Source of the DNA: Paludibacteraceae bacterium | GTDB lineage: Bacteria > Bacteroidota > Bacteroidia > Bacteroidales > Paludibacteraceae | Reading direction: 5' to 3' | Assembly (NCBI GenBank): GCA_905234835.1 | Contig: CAJOIZ010000008.1 | Span: 1 to 63,570, forward strand | DNA: 63,570 nt | Shown here: positions 9,722 through 17,856 of the stretch, in pieces | Layout of the letters: each line of letters starts with the position of its first letter | Position numbering within the stretch: position 1 is the first letter of the stretch | The notes under the pieces: generated by a model | The model's database searches: none | Seen by the model: the letters and a program-made list of their open reading frames with translations, nothing else | Told to the model about the DNA's origin: nothing | Program-made: the position numbers and the translations under genes

Positions 9722-11314
9722 TTATCTCACAATCGCCTTGCGGTGAAGCACCTGTCCGCCCGCATACACATGGATGACATACACGCCCGCGCCCCATCCG
9801 CCGGTGGGCAGGGTGCAGGTCTCGCTCGCCACCGCCTGTTCCATCACCATCCGTCCCTGCATGTCGTACACGCGCACATGGCCGCCCGCAGCGTTGTCCA
9901 CGCTCAGGTAGCCCTCCGCGAACAGGATCTCGGGATGGCAGACCAGCTCCGCCTCGACGGACATGCCCGCCTTCGACAGGTTCAGCCCCACCAGCATGGG
10001 GTCGTGGTCCGAGTAGCGGAACATCGTCCCGTCGTCCTGCTTGTCGTAGGTGTAGTCGTCGCTCTCGTCCGAATTGATGTGGTATGCCGTCATACCCGTC
10101 ACCTGCGGCAGCATCGCCGCGTTGGCGAGCGCGTGGTCCAGATACCCCGCCTCGCTGCGGTAGGTGTAGCTGTAGCTGCTGTCCTTGTGGCAGTAGCGGT
10201 GGAGGTCGGTCATCCCGTAGTCCGTCAGCACGCGGATGGGGTCCTCCATCGCGTAGGCGTTCAGGTCGCCCATCACCAGCAGGTCCTCGTCGTCAATGAA
10301 ATAGCGGAAACTCTCGTATTCGTCTATCACCGACTGCGCCTCCTTCACGCGGTCGCCGTTGTAGCTGCTCTGGCCGTCCCCTTTGTCGGCGTTGTCCCCT
10401 GTGCCGATTCCCGACTTCGCCTTGAAATGGTTGATGCTCAGTATGAACCGCTCGCCCGTGGCCCGCTCCTCGAAGCACTGCATCTGCTTGCGGTTCTTCA
10501 CGCCCGTCTGGTTGCTGCGCATCGCGCCGTAGGGCGTCACTGTCTGCGCGCAATAGACGTACCCCGACTTGGTGTAGCTGCCGTTGGGCGACCCGCCGTC
10601 GTCCACGTAGGCGAACGTCCTGCCGGTCGCTTTCGTCAGGTCGGCGGCAATCTCCTTCAGAGCCGACTGCCCCGCCTCTATCTCCACCAGCCCGTAGATG
10701 TCCGCGTTGATCTTCGCCAGCGCCTGGCTCACCTTCCTGCGCTGCGCCTGGTGCTGCGCGTTGTTGTCCGGCCCGTAGCCCGTACCGAGGTTCTCCACGA
10801 GGTAGTACTCGAGGTTCGCTCCGCAGACCAGCAGCGTGTGATTGCCTCTCCGGTCGATGGCGGACAGGTCATAGCCCTTCATTATGTCCTCCCTCGTGTT
10901 GCCCGTCCATTCGCCGCTCACCAGCGTCATCGTCAGCGTGGATGTCACCGTCACTACGGCGTTGTGCAGCCGCTCGCCCGTGCGGTGGTACCCGTCCACA
11001 CCCGTCAGCCGCACCGACCCGATGCTGTTGAGAGCCAGCAGCGAATAATAGTCGGTTGTCCCCGGCAGGACCTGATTGGTGGGCGAATACAGGCGGCGTG
11101 GACTGATATGGTAGCCGTTGTAGTTCCCCGTCACGTACCAGTCGTCCGCCAGGTGCACCTGCTTGCCTATATAGGAGACCAGCTGCGTGTTGGTCCACGC
11201 CTGTTTGTCGGCTATCGCCAGCTCCGTCTGCGCCGAAGCGGATAAGACGACGGCCATCAGCACAACGCCCGCGACACAGGCGCGGCGGAGCAGGGTATCA
11301 ATGGAATGAAGCAT
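9722..11314 (-). CDS. secreted endonuclease/exonuclease/phosphatase-fold protein with T9SS-like tail
   Basis: A 530-residue exported protein with a signal peptide (about 1-28), an N-terminal OB-like region, then an endonuclease/exonuclease/phosphatase fold at about 150-450. The metal and catalytic motifs are visible: GLVEIE, INHFK, VMGDLNAY and the C-terminal YSDHDP. The last 70 residues (VRVYDMQGRMV to the C-terminal RKAIVR) resemble the sorting domain of the type IX secretion system, so it is probably released or attached at the surface to digest extracellular DNA or phosphodiesters. The gene is visibly richer in GC than its neighbours. It precedes ligA by 12 bases. The substrate is not established. 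Confidence 0.85.
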   Translation of the reverse strand: MLHSIDTLLRRACVAGVVLMAVVLSASAQTELAIADKQAWTNTQLVSYIGKQVHLADDWYVTGNYNGYHISPRRLYSPTNQVLPGTTDYYSLLALNSIGSVRLTGVDGYHRTGERLHNAVVTVTSTLTMTLVSGEWTGNTREDIMKGYDLSAIDRRGNHTLLVCGANLEYYLVENLGTGYGPDNNAQHQAQRRKVSQALAKINADIYGLVEIEAGQSALKEIAADLTKATGRTFAYVDDGGSPNGSYTKSGYVYCAQTVTPYGAMRSNQTGVKNRKQMQCFEERATGERFILSINHFKAKSGIGTGDNADKGDGQSSYNGDRVKEAQSVIDEYESFRYFIDDEDLLVMGDLNAYAMEDPIRVLTDYGMTDLHRYCHKDSSYSYTYRSEAGYLDHALANAAMLPQVTGMTAYHINSDESDDYTYDKQDDGTMFRYSDHDPMLVGLNLSKAGMSVEAELVCHPEILFAEGYLSVDNAAGGHVRVYDMQGRMVMEQAVASETCTLPTGGWGAGVYVIHVYAGGQVLHRKAIVR

Positions 11315-11346
11315 AAAGGCGGTTTACGTTTGGATTGCAAAACGGA

Positions 11347-11376
11347 CAAAATTACGCCTTTCTCTCGGAAAGACAA
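11347..11376 (-). promoter_or_regulatory. promoter of the nuclease-ligA unit
   Basis: On the minus strand, TTG (11374-11376), a 19-base spacer and TAATTTTG (11347-11354) lie 33 bases before the ATG at 11314. It is divergent from, and close to, the tmRNA promoter. Confidence 0.6.
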
Positions 11377-11394
11377 AAAAAATCGCGGATTTTC

Positions 11395-11425
11395 TTGCTC
11401 CCTTTGCGGATTAGCAGTACTTTTG
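11395..11425 (+). promoter_or_regulatory. promoter of the tmRNA gene
   Basis: TTG at 11395-11397, 20 bases, TACTTTTG at 11418-11425, which is 31 bases before the mature tmRNA 5' end. This is a near-ideal Bacteroidota promoter. Confidence 0.7.
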
Positions 11426-11456
11426 CGGCTGATTTCGTACACTCTGCGTACATCTC

Positions 11457-11849
11457 GGGGATATTCCGGTTTTGACAGCAGGTAGAACAGGTACGTAAGC
11501 ATGCCGGACACGAATACCGTCCGTCAAAAAGGGTTCATTCAAATCTAACTGGCAACTACGAAGTAGCTCTCGCAGCCTGACCGAAGCACAGTAGGTCACT
11601 TTATCGGGGTACAAGGTGCCCTGACGGGACGTCTCTCCAAGCCCTCGTCTTGAGGCTGATAGGATAAAGGGGCGCAGCAATATCAGGACTAACCCGCGCA
11701 GGCTGCGATGCGCGGGCGAAAACAAAGCAGATAAGGCGGTGGCCGGCAGTCCGGACCAACGTTGCCGCACGAAAATCCAAACCGGAATAAGCATGTAGAA
11801 AGCGTATGGGTTCCTTGTTTGGACGCGGGTTCGACTCCCGCTATCTCCA
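11457..11849 (+). ncRNA. ssrA: transfer-messenger RNA (tmRNA)
   Basis: About 393 bases. The 5' end GGGGATA pairs with TATCTCC at 11842-11848, followed by the discriminator A; CCA is not encoded. The 3' tRNA-like part has the T-arm GCGGGTTCGACTCCCGC, and the 5' side carries the typical GGTTTTGACAGC. The tag frame most likely runs 11551-11580 and reads GNYEVALAA then stop, close in length to other Bacteroidota tags but with an internal GluVal before ALAA. tmRNA with SmpB frees stalled ribosomes and marks the unfinished protein for proteolysis. It has its own promoter and a terminator at 11917. Confidence 0.9.
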
Positions 11850-11916
11850 CTCCCCATGAAACAAACGGAACAATCACAATGCCGCACGGGATTGCGAGCA
11901 AAGATGGCAAGAAAAT

Positions 11917-11955
11917 GGATATGAGAAGGGCAAAAGATATAGACCCCTCATATCC
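11917..11955 (+). terminator. terminator after ssrA
   Basis: GGATATGAG (11917-11925) pairs with CTCATATCC (11947-11955); the inner AGGG/ACCC pairs extend the stem. The stem is followed by TTTGTTTTATT, which fits a Rho-independent terminator about 70 bases after the tmRNA. Confidence 0.65.
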
Positions 11956-12042
11956 TTTGTTTTATTATAACGTGAGTTTGCAACAGCGAAGCTGACCAAC
12001 ACGTAGTCACTAACACGCAGTGAGAGAACAGCAAGCAACACC

Positions 12043-12106
12043 GAAGGATAACCGATAGATAACCGAAGGATAACCGTAGGATAACCGAAGGATAGCCGAA
12101 TGATAG
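12043..12106. repeat. 11-bp tandem repeat, about six units
   Basis: Units resemble GAAGGATAACC with one or two changes each; the array ends about 64 bases before the tautomerase ATG. The gap 11850-12169 otherwise holds the tmRNA terminator and, at 11988-12030, two imperfect copies of a CTAACACGCAGT-type motif that recurs at 49.6 kb. No convincing TAnnTTTG box is seen in this gap, so the promoter of the downstream pair is unclear. Confidence 0.8.
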
Positions 12107-12169
12107 TACTTGTCATACCGAAGGCTTACCGAACCCTTACCGCATAAAAATCAAATAAACTTATACCCT

Positions 12170-12400
12170 ATGCCTTACATCCAAATCAAGTCTTTCCCAA
12201 AGGACCCGAAAATCAAACAACAAGTAGTGGAAGCCATCAATGAGACGTTCCTCAAGTACTGGGGATGCCCGCAGGAGGCCATCAGCATCTCGATGGAGGA
12301 AGTCGAACCGCAGCATTGGAACGAAGTCGAACAGAACGAAATCCGCCCCAATGCCGACAAGATGTTCATACTAAACGGAGTAAAACAATACGAACAATGA
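12170..12400 (+). CDS. 4-oxalocrotonate tautomerase family protein
   Basis: A 76-residue protein starting Met-Pro-Tyr-Ile. Removal of Met leaves the N-terminal proline that acts as general base in this superfamily, followed by the usual beta-alpha-beta pattern (IQIKSF...QQVVEAINETFLKYW...ISISMEEV). These enzymes convert enol and keto forms of small acids; the substrate is unknown. I start it at ATG 12170 because a longer frame from 12110 would bury the essential proline. Its stop overlaps the start of the M3 peptidase gene by four bases (ATGA). Confidence 0.85.
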   Translation: MPYIQIKSFPKDPKIKQQVVEAINETFLKYWGCPQEAISISMEEVEPQHWNEVEQNEIRPNADKMFILNGVKQYEQ

Positions 12401-14559
12401 AAAAAACGATTCTCACTATGGCACTTGCCGCAACTGTCCTCGCAGCCGCCGCTGCACCCAACCCGTTCTTCGACTACAAGAACTGGAAAACGCCCCACGG
12501 CACCTATCCCTTCAACAGCATCCACGCCGAACATTACATGCCCGCCTTTGAGGAGGCGATGAAACGCGGACTGCAGGAGATTGACGACATAGTCAACAAC
12601 CCAGCCGACCCCACCTTCTCCAACACCATCGAGGCTTACGAGGCTTCCGGCGAGATGCTCTCCGTCGTGGCGGGATGCTTCTACAACATGACCAACGCGG
12701 AGACCAACGACACGCTCCAGCAGATAGAACTCGAGCTCAGCCCGAAGATGTCCGAATACTCATCCGCCATCCGGCTCAACGAGGGACTCTTCCAGCGCAT
12801 CAAAGCCGTCTATGACCGTCGCGGCAAACTGAAACTCAACAAGGCGCAGGCCAAACTGCTTGAGGACATCTACGAGAGTTTCGCCAACAACGGCGCCAAC
12901 CTCAGCCCGGAGGACAAGCAGACCTACCGCGAGCTGACCGCCCGCCTGAGCCAGCTCACCCTGCAGTTCGGGCAGAACGTACTCAAAGCTACCAATGCGT
13001 GGTCCATGCTCCTTACCGACGAGACACTCCTTGCCGGACTGAACAACGACACACGCGCCATCCTGCGCGCCAACGCGGAGAAGAAAGGACTGGACGGCTG
13101 GCTCCTCGACCTAAAGCCCACCACCTATATCCCCGTCATGCAGGACCTCGACAACCGCGACATACGACGCGAACTCTATATGGCAAGCCAGACCAAATGC
13201 ATCGGCGGCGAGTATGACAACACCGCTCTTATCGTTGAGATAGCGAACACGCGACTTGCACTGGCACAACTGTTCGGCAAGCAGACCTACGCCGAGAAGT
13301 CGCTCTACAAGACGATGGCGGACACGCCGGAGAACGTTTACCGTCTGCTGGACCAACTGCGCGACGCATATATGCCCGCAGCACAAGAGGAAGTGAAAGA
13401 ACTGCGGGATTATGCCAAATCCAAAGGACTCTATGCCGAATTGCAGCCTTGGGACTGGAGCTACTACAGCAAGAAACTCAAGCAGGAGAAATACAGCATC
13501 TCCGATGACGACCTGCGCCCCTACTTCGAACTGGAGAACGTCAAGAAAGGCGTGTTCGGTCTGGCGGAACGACTCTACGGACTGCGGTTCAAGGAGAACA
13601 GGCAGATCCAGGTCTATCACCCCGAAGTGACCGCCTACGAGGTGTATGACGAGAAAGGACGCTTCCTCGCCGTCTATTACGCCGACTTCCACCCCCGCGA
13701 GGGCAAGCGCGGAGGGGCGTGGATGAACGACTTCCAGCCCCAGTACATCCGCAACGGCAAGGACCACCGCCCGCACATCGTCAATGTGATGAACTTCACC
13801 CGCCCCGTTGTGTCTGCTAATCCCGACGAGAGCAAGCCCGCCCTGCTCACCTATGACGAGGTGCGCACTTTCCTTCACGAGTTCGGACACGCCCTCCACG
13901 GTATGCTCACACGCTGCCAGTATGCGGCGCAGAGCGGGACGAACGTCCCCCGCGACTTCGTCGAACTGCCCTCGCAGTTCAACGAGAACTTCATTGACGA
14001 GAAGGAGTTCCTCGACACCTTCGCACGCCACTATCAGACCAACGCCACACTGCCCCAGGAACTGCTTGACCGTATGCACGCCTCGCAGACCTATCACGCT
14101 GCTTATGCCTGTGTACGCCAACTCAGTTTCGGCTATCTCGATATGGCTTGGCACACCTTGCAGCAGCCCTTTGAGGCGAATCCTGCCATCGGGACCACCG
14201 AATCCGTCTTGCGCTTCAGCGACGGGGCGATGGCGCAGGTGCAGGTCATGCCGCTCGTCCCCGGCACACAGATGGCGGCTTCGTTCACACATATCTTCTC
14301 CGGCGGCTACGCGGCGGGGTACTACAGCTACAAGTGGTCCGAACTGCTGGACGCGGACGCTTTCTCCGTCTTCAAGGAGGCGAAGAAAGCCAACGGCTCC
14401 ATCTTTGACAAGAAAGCGGCACGTCTCTTCCGCGAGAACATCCTCGAGAAAGGCGGCACGGAGAAGGCTTCCGACCTCTACCGCCGTTTCCGCAGCGGCG
14501 AACCCTCTATCAACGCCCTGCTCGAGCGCGACGGCATCAAGGCCAAAGTTATCAAATAA
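12397..14559 (+). CDS. dcp: M3 family zinc peptidase (peptidyl-dipeptidase type)
   Basis: A 720-residue protein with a signal peptide (about 1-19) and no lipobox, so probably periplasmic. The zinc motif HEFGH is at residues 494-498, followed about 25 residues later by a conserved Glu-containing segment, in a long helical fold typical of oligopeptidase A/Dcp. Dcp removes dipeptides from the C-termini of oligopeptides. The ATG overlaps the tautomerase stop by four bases; a longer reading starting at 12265 is just overlap with that gene and was not used. A bidirectional hairpin follows at 14631. Family membership is secure; the choice between Dcp and other M3 peptidases is moderately sure. Confidence 0.92.
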   Translation: MKKTILTMALAATVLAAAAAPNPFFDYKNWKTPHGTYPFNSIHAEHYMPAFEEAMKRGLQEIDDIVNNPADPTFSNTIEAYEASGEMLSVVAGCFYNMTNAETNDTLQQIELELSPKMSEYSSAIRLNEGLFQRIKAVYDRRGKLKLNKAQAKLLEDIYESFANNGANLSPEDKQTYRELTARLSQLTLQFGQNVLKATNAWSMLLTDETLLAGLNNDTRAILRANAEKKGLDGWLLDLKPTTYIPVMQDLDNRDIRRELYMASQTKCIGGEYDNTALIVEIANTRLALAQLFGKQTYAEKSLYKTMADTPENVYRLLDQLRDAYMPAAQEEVKELRDYAKSKGLYAELQPWDWSYYSKKLKQEKYSISDDDLRPYFELENVKKGVFGLAERLYGLRFKENRQIQVYHPEVTAYEVYDEKGRFLAVYYADFHPREGKRGGAWMNDFQPQYIRNGKDHRPHIVNVMNFTRPVVSANPDESKPALLTYDEVRTFLHEFGHALHGMLTRCQYAAQSGTNVPRDFVELPSQFNENFIDEKEFLDTFARHYQTNATLPQELLDRMHASQTYHAAYACVRQLSFGYLDMAWHTLQQPFEANPAIGTTESVLRFSDGAMAQVQVMPLVPGTQMAASFTHIFSGGYAAGYYSYKWSELLDADAFSVFKEAKKANGSIFDKKAARLFRENILEKGGTEKASDLYRRFRSGEPSINALLERDGIKAKVIK

Positions 14560-14630
14560 CCTCCCGTTTCTTGCTCCGCTTCCGATAGCAACTTACCCGT
14601 CATACCCGCACCGCCACACGGTGTATATAC

Positions 14631-14661
14631 GAAGCAGTCCGCTGAATCAGCGGTCTGCTTC
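14631..14661. terminator. bidirectional terminator between dcp and tRNA-Arg
   Basis: A 13-bp stem with one central T-T mismatch and a five-base loop, flanked by A/T-rich sequence, sits between the convergent dcp gene and tRNA-Arg. It can stop transcription from both sides. Confidence 0.65.
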
Positions 14662-14672
14662 GCTTAAATCTG

Positions 14673-14746
14673 TGACCCTGCCGGGGCTCAAACCCGGAAC
14701 CTTTGGAACCGGAATCCAACACTCTATTCAATTGAGCTACAGGGCC
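14673..14746 (-). tRNA. tRNA-Arg (anticodon CCG)
   Basis: A cloverleaf on the minus strand: acceptor GGCCCTG with CAGGGTC, D-arm GCTC/GAGT, anticodon stem TTGGA/TCCAA around loop TTCCGGT, T-arm CGGG/CCCG. The anticodon CCG reads CGG. CCA is not encoded. The only sequence between it and yugP upstream is a heptamer array. Confidence 0.92.
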
Positions 14747-14750
14747 AGGA

Positions 14751-14846
14751 TAGTTTATAGTTGAAAGTTGATAGTTTAGAGAAGTTGATAGTTTAAAGTT
14801 TAGAGTTTAGAGCAGTTGTTAGTTTATAGTTGAAAGTTTATAGTTC
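14751..14846. repeat. degenerate heptamer array (AGTTKAW)
   Basis: About twelve near-consecutive heptamers of the AGTTGAA, AGTTTAT and AGTTTAG type fill the space between tRNA-Arg and yugP. Related arrays lie at 20333, 45674, 56827, 60288 and 62052. Confidence 0.75.
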
Positions 14847-14855
14847 GTCGTTAAA

Positions 14856-15560
14856 TCAGTTTCTGCGGCTGCCCATCAGGATGAGGATGTAATACAACAG
14901 GTTGGCAAGAGATCCGAGGGCTGCGACTACGTAGGTATAAGCTGCGCTGCGGAGCGCGGATTTGGCTAACGGTGTTGTTTCGTCATTGGTGATACCTGCC
15001 CCGTCAAGCCATGCTACGGCGCGGCGGCTGGCATCAATCTCCACCGGCAGTGTGATGAAAGAGAACAGGGTGGTTAGCGCAAACAGCGCGACACCGACCT
15101 CCATGATGACGGGAAAAGTCTGAAGCAGCAACATACCCGCCAAAAGTACCCACATCATCCATTTGCCTGCGAAATTGACCACGGGAACCAGTGCCGAGCG
15201 CATACGGAGAGGAGCGTAAGCCTCTTCGTGCTGTACGGCGTGCCCACATTCATGGGCAGCTACCGCTGCAGCTGCCACAGATGCAGAATTATATACGCTT
15301 TCCGACAGATTGACAGTCCGGTCAGCAGGATTGTAATGGTCGGTCAGATGACCTTTGGTGCACGTCACCTGCACATCGTGAATACCGTTGTCGCGAAGCA
15401 TCTTCTCCGCTACCTGTTTGCCTGTCAGCCCTAACGGCACGCGAGAGTACTTCTTGAACTTGCGTTCCAATGATGCCGACACAATCCAACTGGCAATGGC
15501 TATGCCGATGAAGATAATCCAATAAAGCGTATTGGCGGAATATATCAGTTGTTGTTCCAT
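14856..15560 (-). CDS. YugP-type membrane zinc metallopeptidase
   Basis: A 234-residue membrane protein with an N-terminal transmembrane helix (about 11-30), the zinc motif HECGH at 103-107, and hydrophobic segments at about 130-175 and 205-230. This is the layout of the YugP/Zn-dependent membrane protease family, whose substrates are poorly known. The motif AVQHEEAYAP just after the zinc site is characteristic. It follows the fur gene by seven bases and ends the unit that starts at 17150. Confidence 0.9.
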   Translation of the reverse strand: MEQQLIYSANTLYWIIFIGIAIASWIVSASLERKFKKYSRVPLGLTGKQVAEKMLRDNGIHDVQVTCTKGHLTDHYNPADRTVNLSESVYNSASVAAAAVAAHECGHAVQHEEAYAPLRMRSALVPVVNFAGKWMMWVLLAGMLLLQTFPVIMEVGVALFALTTLFSFITLPVEIDASRRAVAWLDGAGITNDETTPLAKSALRSAAYTYVVAALGSLANLLYYILILMGSRRN

Positions 15561-15567
15561 TCAGTTA

Positions 15568-16023
15568 CTATTTTTTCTTTCTTCTGCACACTTTACATTC
15601 GCCATAGACGACTAACTCGAAGCGTCTCATAACGAAATTGTTGTATTTCTTTTCGCTCACCAACCGTGTTATGCCGGTGTCTTTCAGGTCAACTTGCCGG
15701 TTGCATCTTGTGCAGACCATCTGGATGCGGTTTTGCCCTGCTTCGTTCAGTTCGTACACAAGGAGCCGGTGGATTCCCGCAGGTTTGGTTATCCGGATAG
15801 TCTCCGATTCAGTCAGCACCCGTAGCGCATTATAGACGGTAGCGCGGCATATATGTTTTTTCCCGGCTTCCTCTACCAGTTCCGCTGTTGTCCAACGTCT
15901 CTTGTCGGAGCAGAAGAACTGCAGGACGGTCTGCCGCTCCACGGATACCCTCATTCCTTTTTCGTCGAGGTACTGTCCCAACCGTCGCGAAGCGTTCCTG
16001 TAAGCGGCATCTTGATGGGTCAT
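15568..16023 (-). CDS. Fur-family transcriptional repressor
   Basis: A 151-residue protein with an N-terminal winged helix (recognition region CRATVYNALRVL, about 59-70) and a C-terminal dimerisation domain bearing two CxxC pairs (Cys104/107 and Cys143/146) that hold structural zinc. It could be Fur, Zur or PerR; the regulatory metal cannot be told from the sequence. Its start overlaps the stop of the GNAT-like gene by four bases (ATGA), so the two are co-translated. A zinc peptidase sits just downstream, which fits metal homeostasis but does not prove it. Confidence 0.9.
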   Translation of the reverse strand: MTHQDAAYRNASRRLGQYLDEKGMRVSVERQTVLQFFCSDKRRWTTAELVEEAGKKHICRATVYNALRVLTESETIRITKPAGIHRLLVYELNEAGQNRIQMVCTRCNRQVDLKDTGITRLVSEKKYNNFVMRRFELVVYGECKVCRRKKK

Positions 16024-17150
16024 ATCTCTTTGACGTAGGCGCGCCGGCGTTTGTGTTGCTTAGTCTCGAACATATCCAACTGTCCTAACACTTTCTGGTT
16101 GGTTTCCAGCATGGCGGTTGTTTCCGCCTGCTTGATACCGTACTGTAAGAAGTATTTCATCCAGTCGGCTATAATCACGCTGTTGATGCCTTTGTTCCGA
16201 TAGTCAGGACGTACCCCGATAAGCAGGAAATCAAACACATCTATCTGTTTTGCGCGCAGGGCTTTCAGTATATGGTACCATCCGAACGGGAAGAGTCTGC
16301 CTCTGCATTTGCGCACTGCTTCCGATATATCCGGCATTCCGACCCCTGCTCCCACTATCTCGTCCTGTTCGTTCACCACCACTGTGACGAAATCGAAATT
16401 GAGGATGGGGAAGTACATGTCGCGGTAGTATTCCTTCTGCCTCTGCGTCATTGGTTGGAAGTTGTACAAGTCGCGGTACGCATCGTCCAGTACGTCCATA
16501 TACGTTGTGCCGAATTTTCTCTGCAGTTCCCTTGCCGACCGTACTTTATCCACGCGGACATGGTAGCGTTGTTTCACTATCTCACTGATGCGCTCCAGCC
16601 GTTCGGGCATCTCTGCCGGCGGAGTGATACGGTGTTCCACCCAGTCGGCTTCTTTGCGCAGCCCGTAATTCTCCAGATGCTTCGCGTAGTAGGCGTAGTT
16701 GTAAAGCGAAGCCAACGGAGCGAGGTAGTCATATCCTTCGACAAGCAACCCCTGGTGATCCCAGTCAGTGAAGCCCACCGGACCGTTCATCACAGTCATT
16801 CCTCGTTCCTTCCCCCAGTCCCTGACAGCATCCAACAGCGCGTGACTAACCTCCAAGTCGTCCACAAAGTCCATCCATCCGAACCGCACTTTCTTGACAT
16901 CCCAATGGGCATTGGCGCGGTGGTTGATGATGGCGGCTATGCGTCCTACGGCTTTCCCGTCGCGGTATGCCATAAAAAGCTGCTTTTCGCACACTTCTAA
17001 CGCAGGATTCTTTTTTTCGTCAAACGTGCGCAACTCGTCAAGCAGGAGAGGAGGGCAATAGTACTGACAATCAGCGTACAACTTGTTGGCGAAATCAATA
17101 AATTGCCGTAATTCCCTTCGGGAGCCAATTTTCCGTATCTCCAAAGACAT
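16020..17150 (-). CDS. GNAT-like acyltransferase domain protein
   Basis: A 376-residue soluble protein. The C-terminal part (about 240-345) has a GNAT-like strand-helix pattern with GAGVGMPDIS and GVRPDYRNKGINSVI, where RNKG resembles the acetyl-CoA loop. The N-terminal half contains another acetyltransferase-like strand (AVGRIAAIINHRAN). The substrate is unknown; this is a conserved Bacteroidota family usually listed as hypothetical. I use ATG 17150, because the 46 codons upstream of it lie in the AT-rich promoter region. It leads a unit with fur and yugP. Confidence 0.75.
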   Translation of the reverse strand: MSLEIRKIGSRRELRQFIDFANKLYADCQYYCPPLLLDELRTFDEKKNPALEVCEKQLFMAYRDGKAVGRIAAIINHRANAHWDVKKVRFGWMDFVDDLEVSHALLDAVRDWGKERGMTVMNGPVGFTDWDHQGLLVEGYDYLAPLASLYNYAYYAKHLENYGLRKEADWVEHRITPPAEMPERLERISEIVKQRYHVRVDKVRSARELQRKFGTTYMDVLDDAYRDLYNFQPMTQRQKEYYRDMYFPILNFDFVTVVVNEQDEIVGAGVGMPDISEAVRKCRGRLFPFGWYHILKALRAKQIDVFDFLLIGVRPDYRNKGINSVIIADWMKYFLQYGIKQAETTAMLETNQKVLGQLDMFETKQHKRRRAYVKEI

Positions 17151-17176
17151 ACCGTTGTTTTCCGTAAAATAGCGCG

Positions 17177-17234
17177 CAAATGTACGCTTTTTTTTATGAT
17201 TGTAAACAATTATGCAACATTTTTTGTACTTTTG
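17177..17234. promoter_or_regulatory. overlapping divergent promoters (GNAT-fur and LOG units)
   Basis: On the minus strand TACATTTG (17177-17184) with TTG at 17207-17209 points to the GNAT-like gene. On the plus strand TACTTTTG (17227-17234) with TTG at 17200-17202 points to the LOG gene. Spacers of 22 and 24 bases are longer than ideal, and the two -33 regions overlap, so the promoters probably compete. Confidence 0.55.
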
Positions 17235-17277
17235 CGCGCTTTTTTGGCGTTCAAAGAAGATAATCCATCCGTTCCTG

Positions 17278-17856
17278 ATGAAAAACATAGCCGTTTATTG
17301 CGCATCGTCCTCACAGGTCAGGCAGGTCTATTACGATGAGGCATATCGTCTGGGGCAGTTGTTTGCCCGTGAACATATAGGAGTCGTTTATGGCGACGGC
17401 GGTATTGGTCTGATGGGTTCGCTGGCACGCGGTGTGTTGTCCGAAAAGGGCGAAATTACAGGCGTTATTCCGCAGTTTATGGTGGACGAAGGGTGGAACA
17501 ACCCTGCAAGTACCCGTACCATCGTGGTGCAGACGATGCACGAGCGTAAGGCGCGTATAGCAGAGATGGCGGATGGTATGGTCGCGTTGCCCGGAGGGAT
17601 AGGCACTTTCGAGGAACTGCTTGAATGTTTGACATGGAAGCAGTTAGGATTGCATACCAAGCCTGTCGTCATCCTGAATACGGAGGGGTATTACGACCAC
17701 TTGCTCCTGGCTATTGACCATATGGTGGAGGAAAAGTTCATACGCCCCGTTCACCGCGAGATGTACTCGGTGGTCCGCCGTGTCGAAGATGTGTTACCTG
17801 CTTTGTTGAATACCAAGCCGTGGGACAAAGCCACGCGCCGTGATGCTGCTATTTGA
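17278..17856 (+). CDS. LOG-family cytokinin riboside 5'-monophosphate phosphoribohydrolase-like protein
   Basis: A 192-residue Rossmann-like protein with the LOG signature PGGIGTFEE (105-113) and an upstream YGDGGIGLMG loop that binds phosphate. Known LOG enzymes split N6-modified AMP into the free base and ribose phosphate; in bacteria many act in nucleotide clean-up. I begin at ATG 17278, because the 22 codons before it cover the promoter. It is the first gene of the run leading to hemD, rnpA and yidD. Confidence 0.9.
   Translation: MKNIAVYCASSSQVRQVYYDEAYRLGQLFAREHIGVVYGDGGIGLMGSLARGVLSEKGEITGVIPQFMVDEGWNNPASTRTIVVQTMHERKARIAEMADGMVALPGGIGTFEELLECLTWKQLGLHTKPVVILNTEGYYDHLLLAIDHMVEEKFIRPVHREMYSVVRRVEDVLPALLNTKPWDKATRRDAAI

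Noticed and set aside
9743..11245. A 500-codon open frame on the plus strand, antisense to the nuclease-like gene
   Set aside because: It is rich in His, Val and Arg with no domain pattern and mirrors the third-codon GC of the minus-strand gene; a shadow of high GC.
11411..11887. Minus-strand frame of 158 codons across the tmRNA
   Set aside because: It is antisense to a confidently folded tmRNA and lacks protein features.
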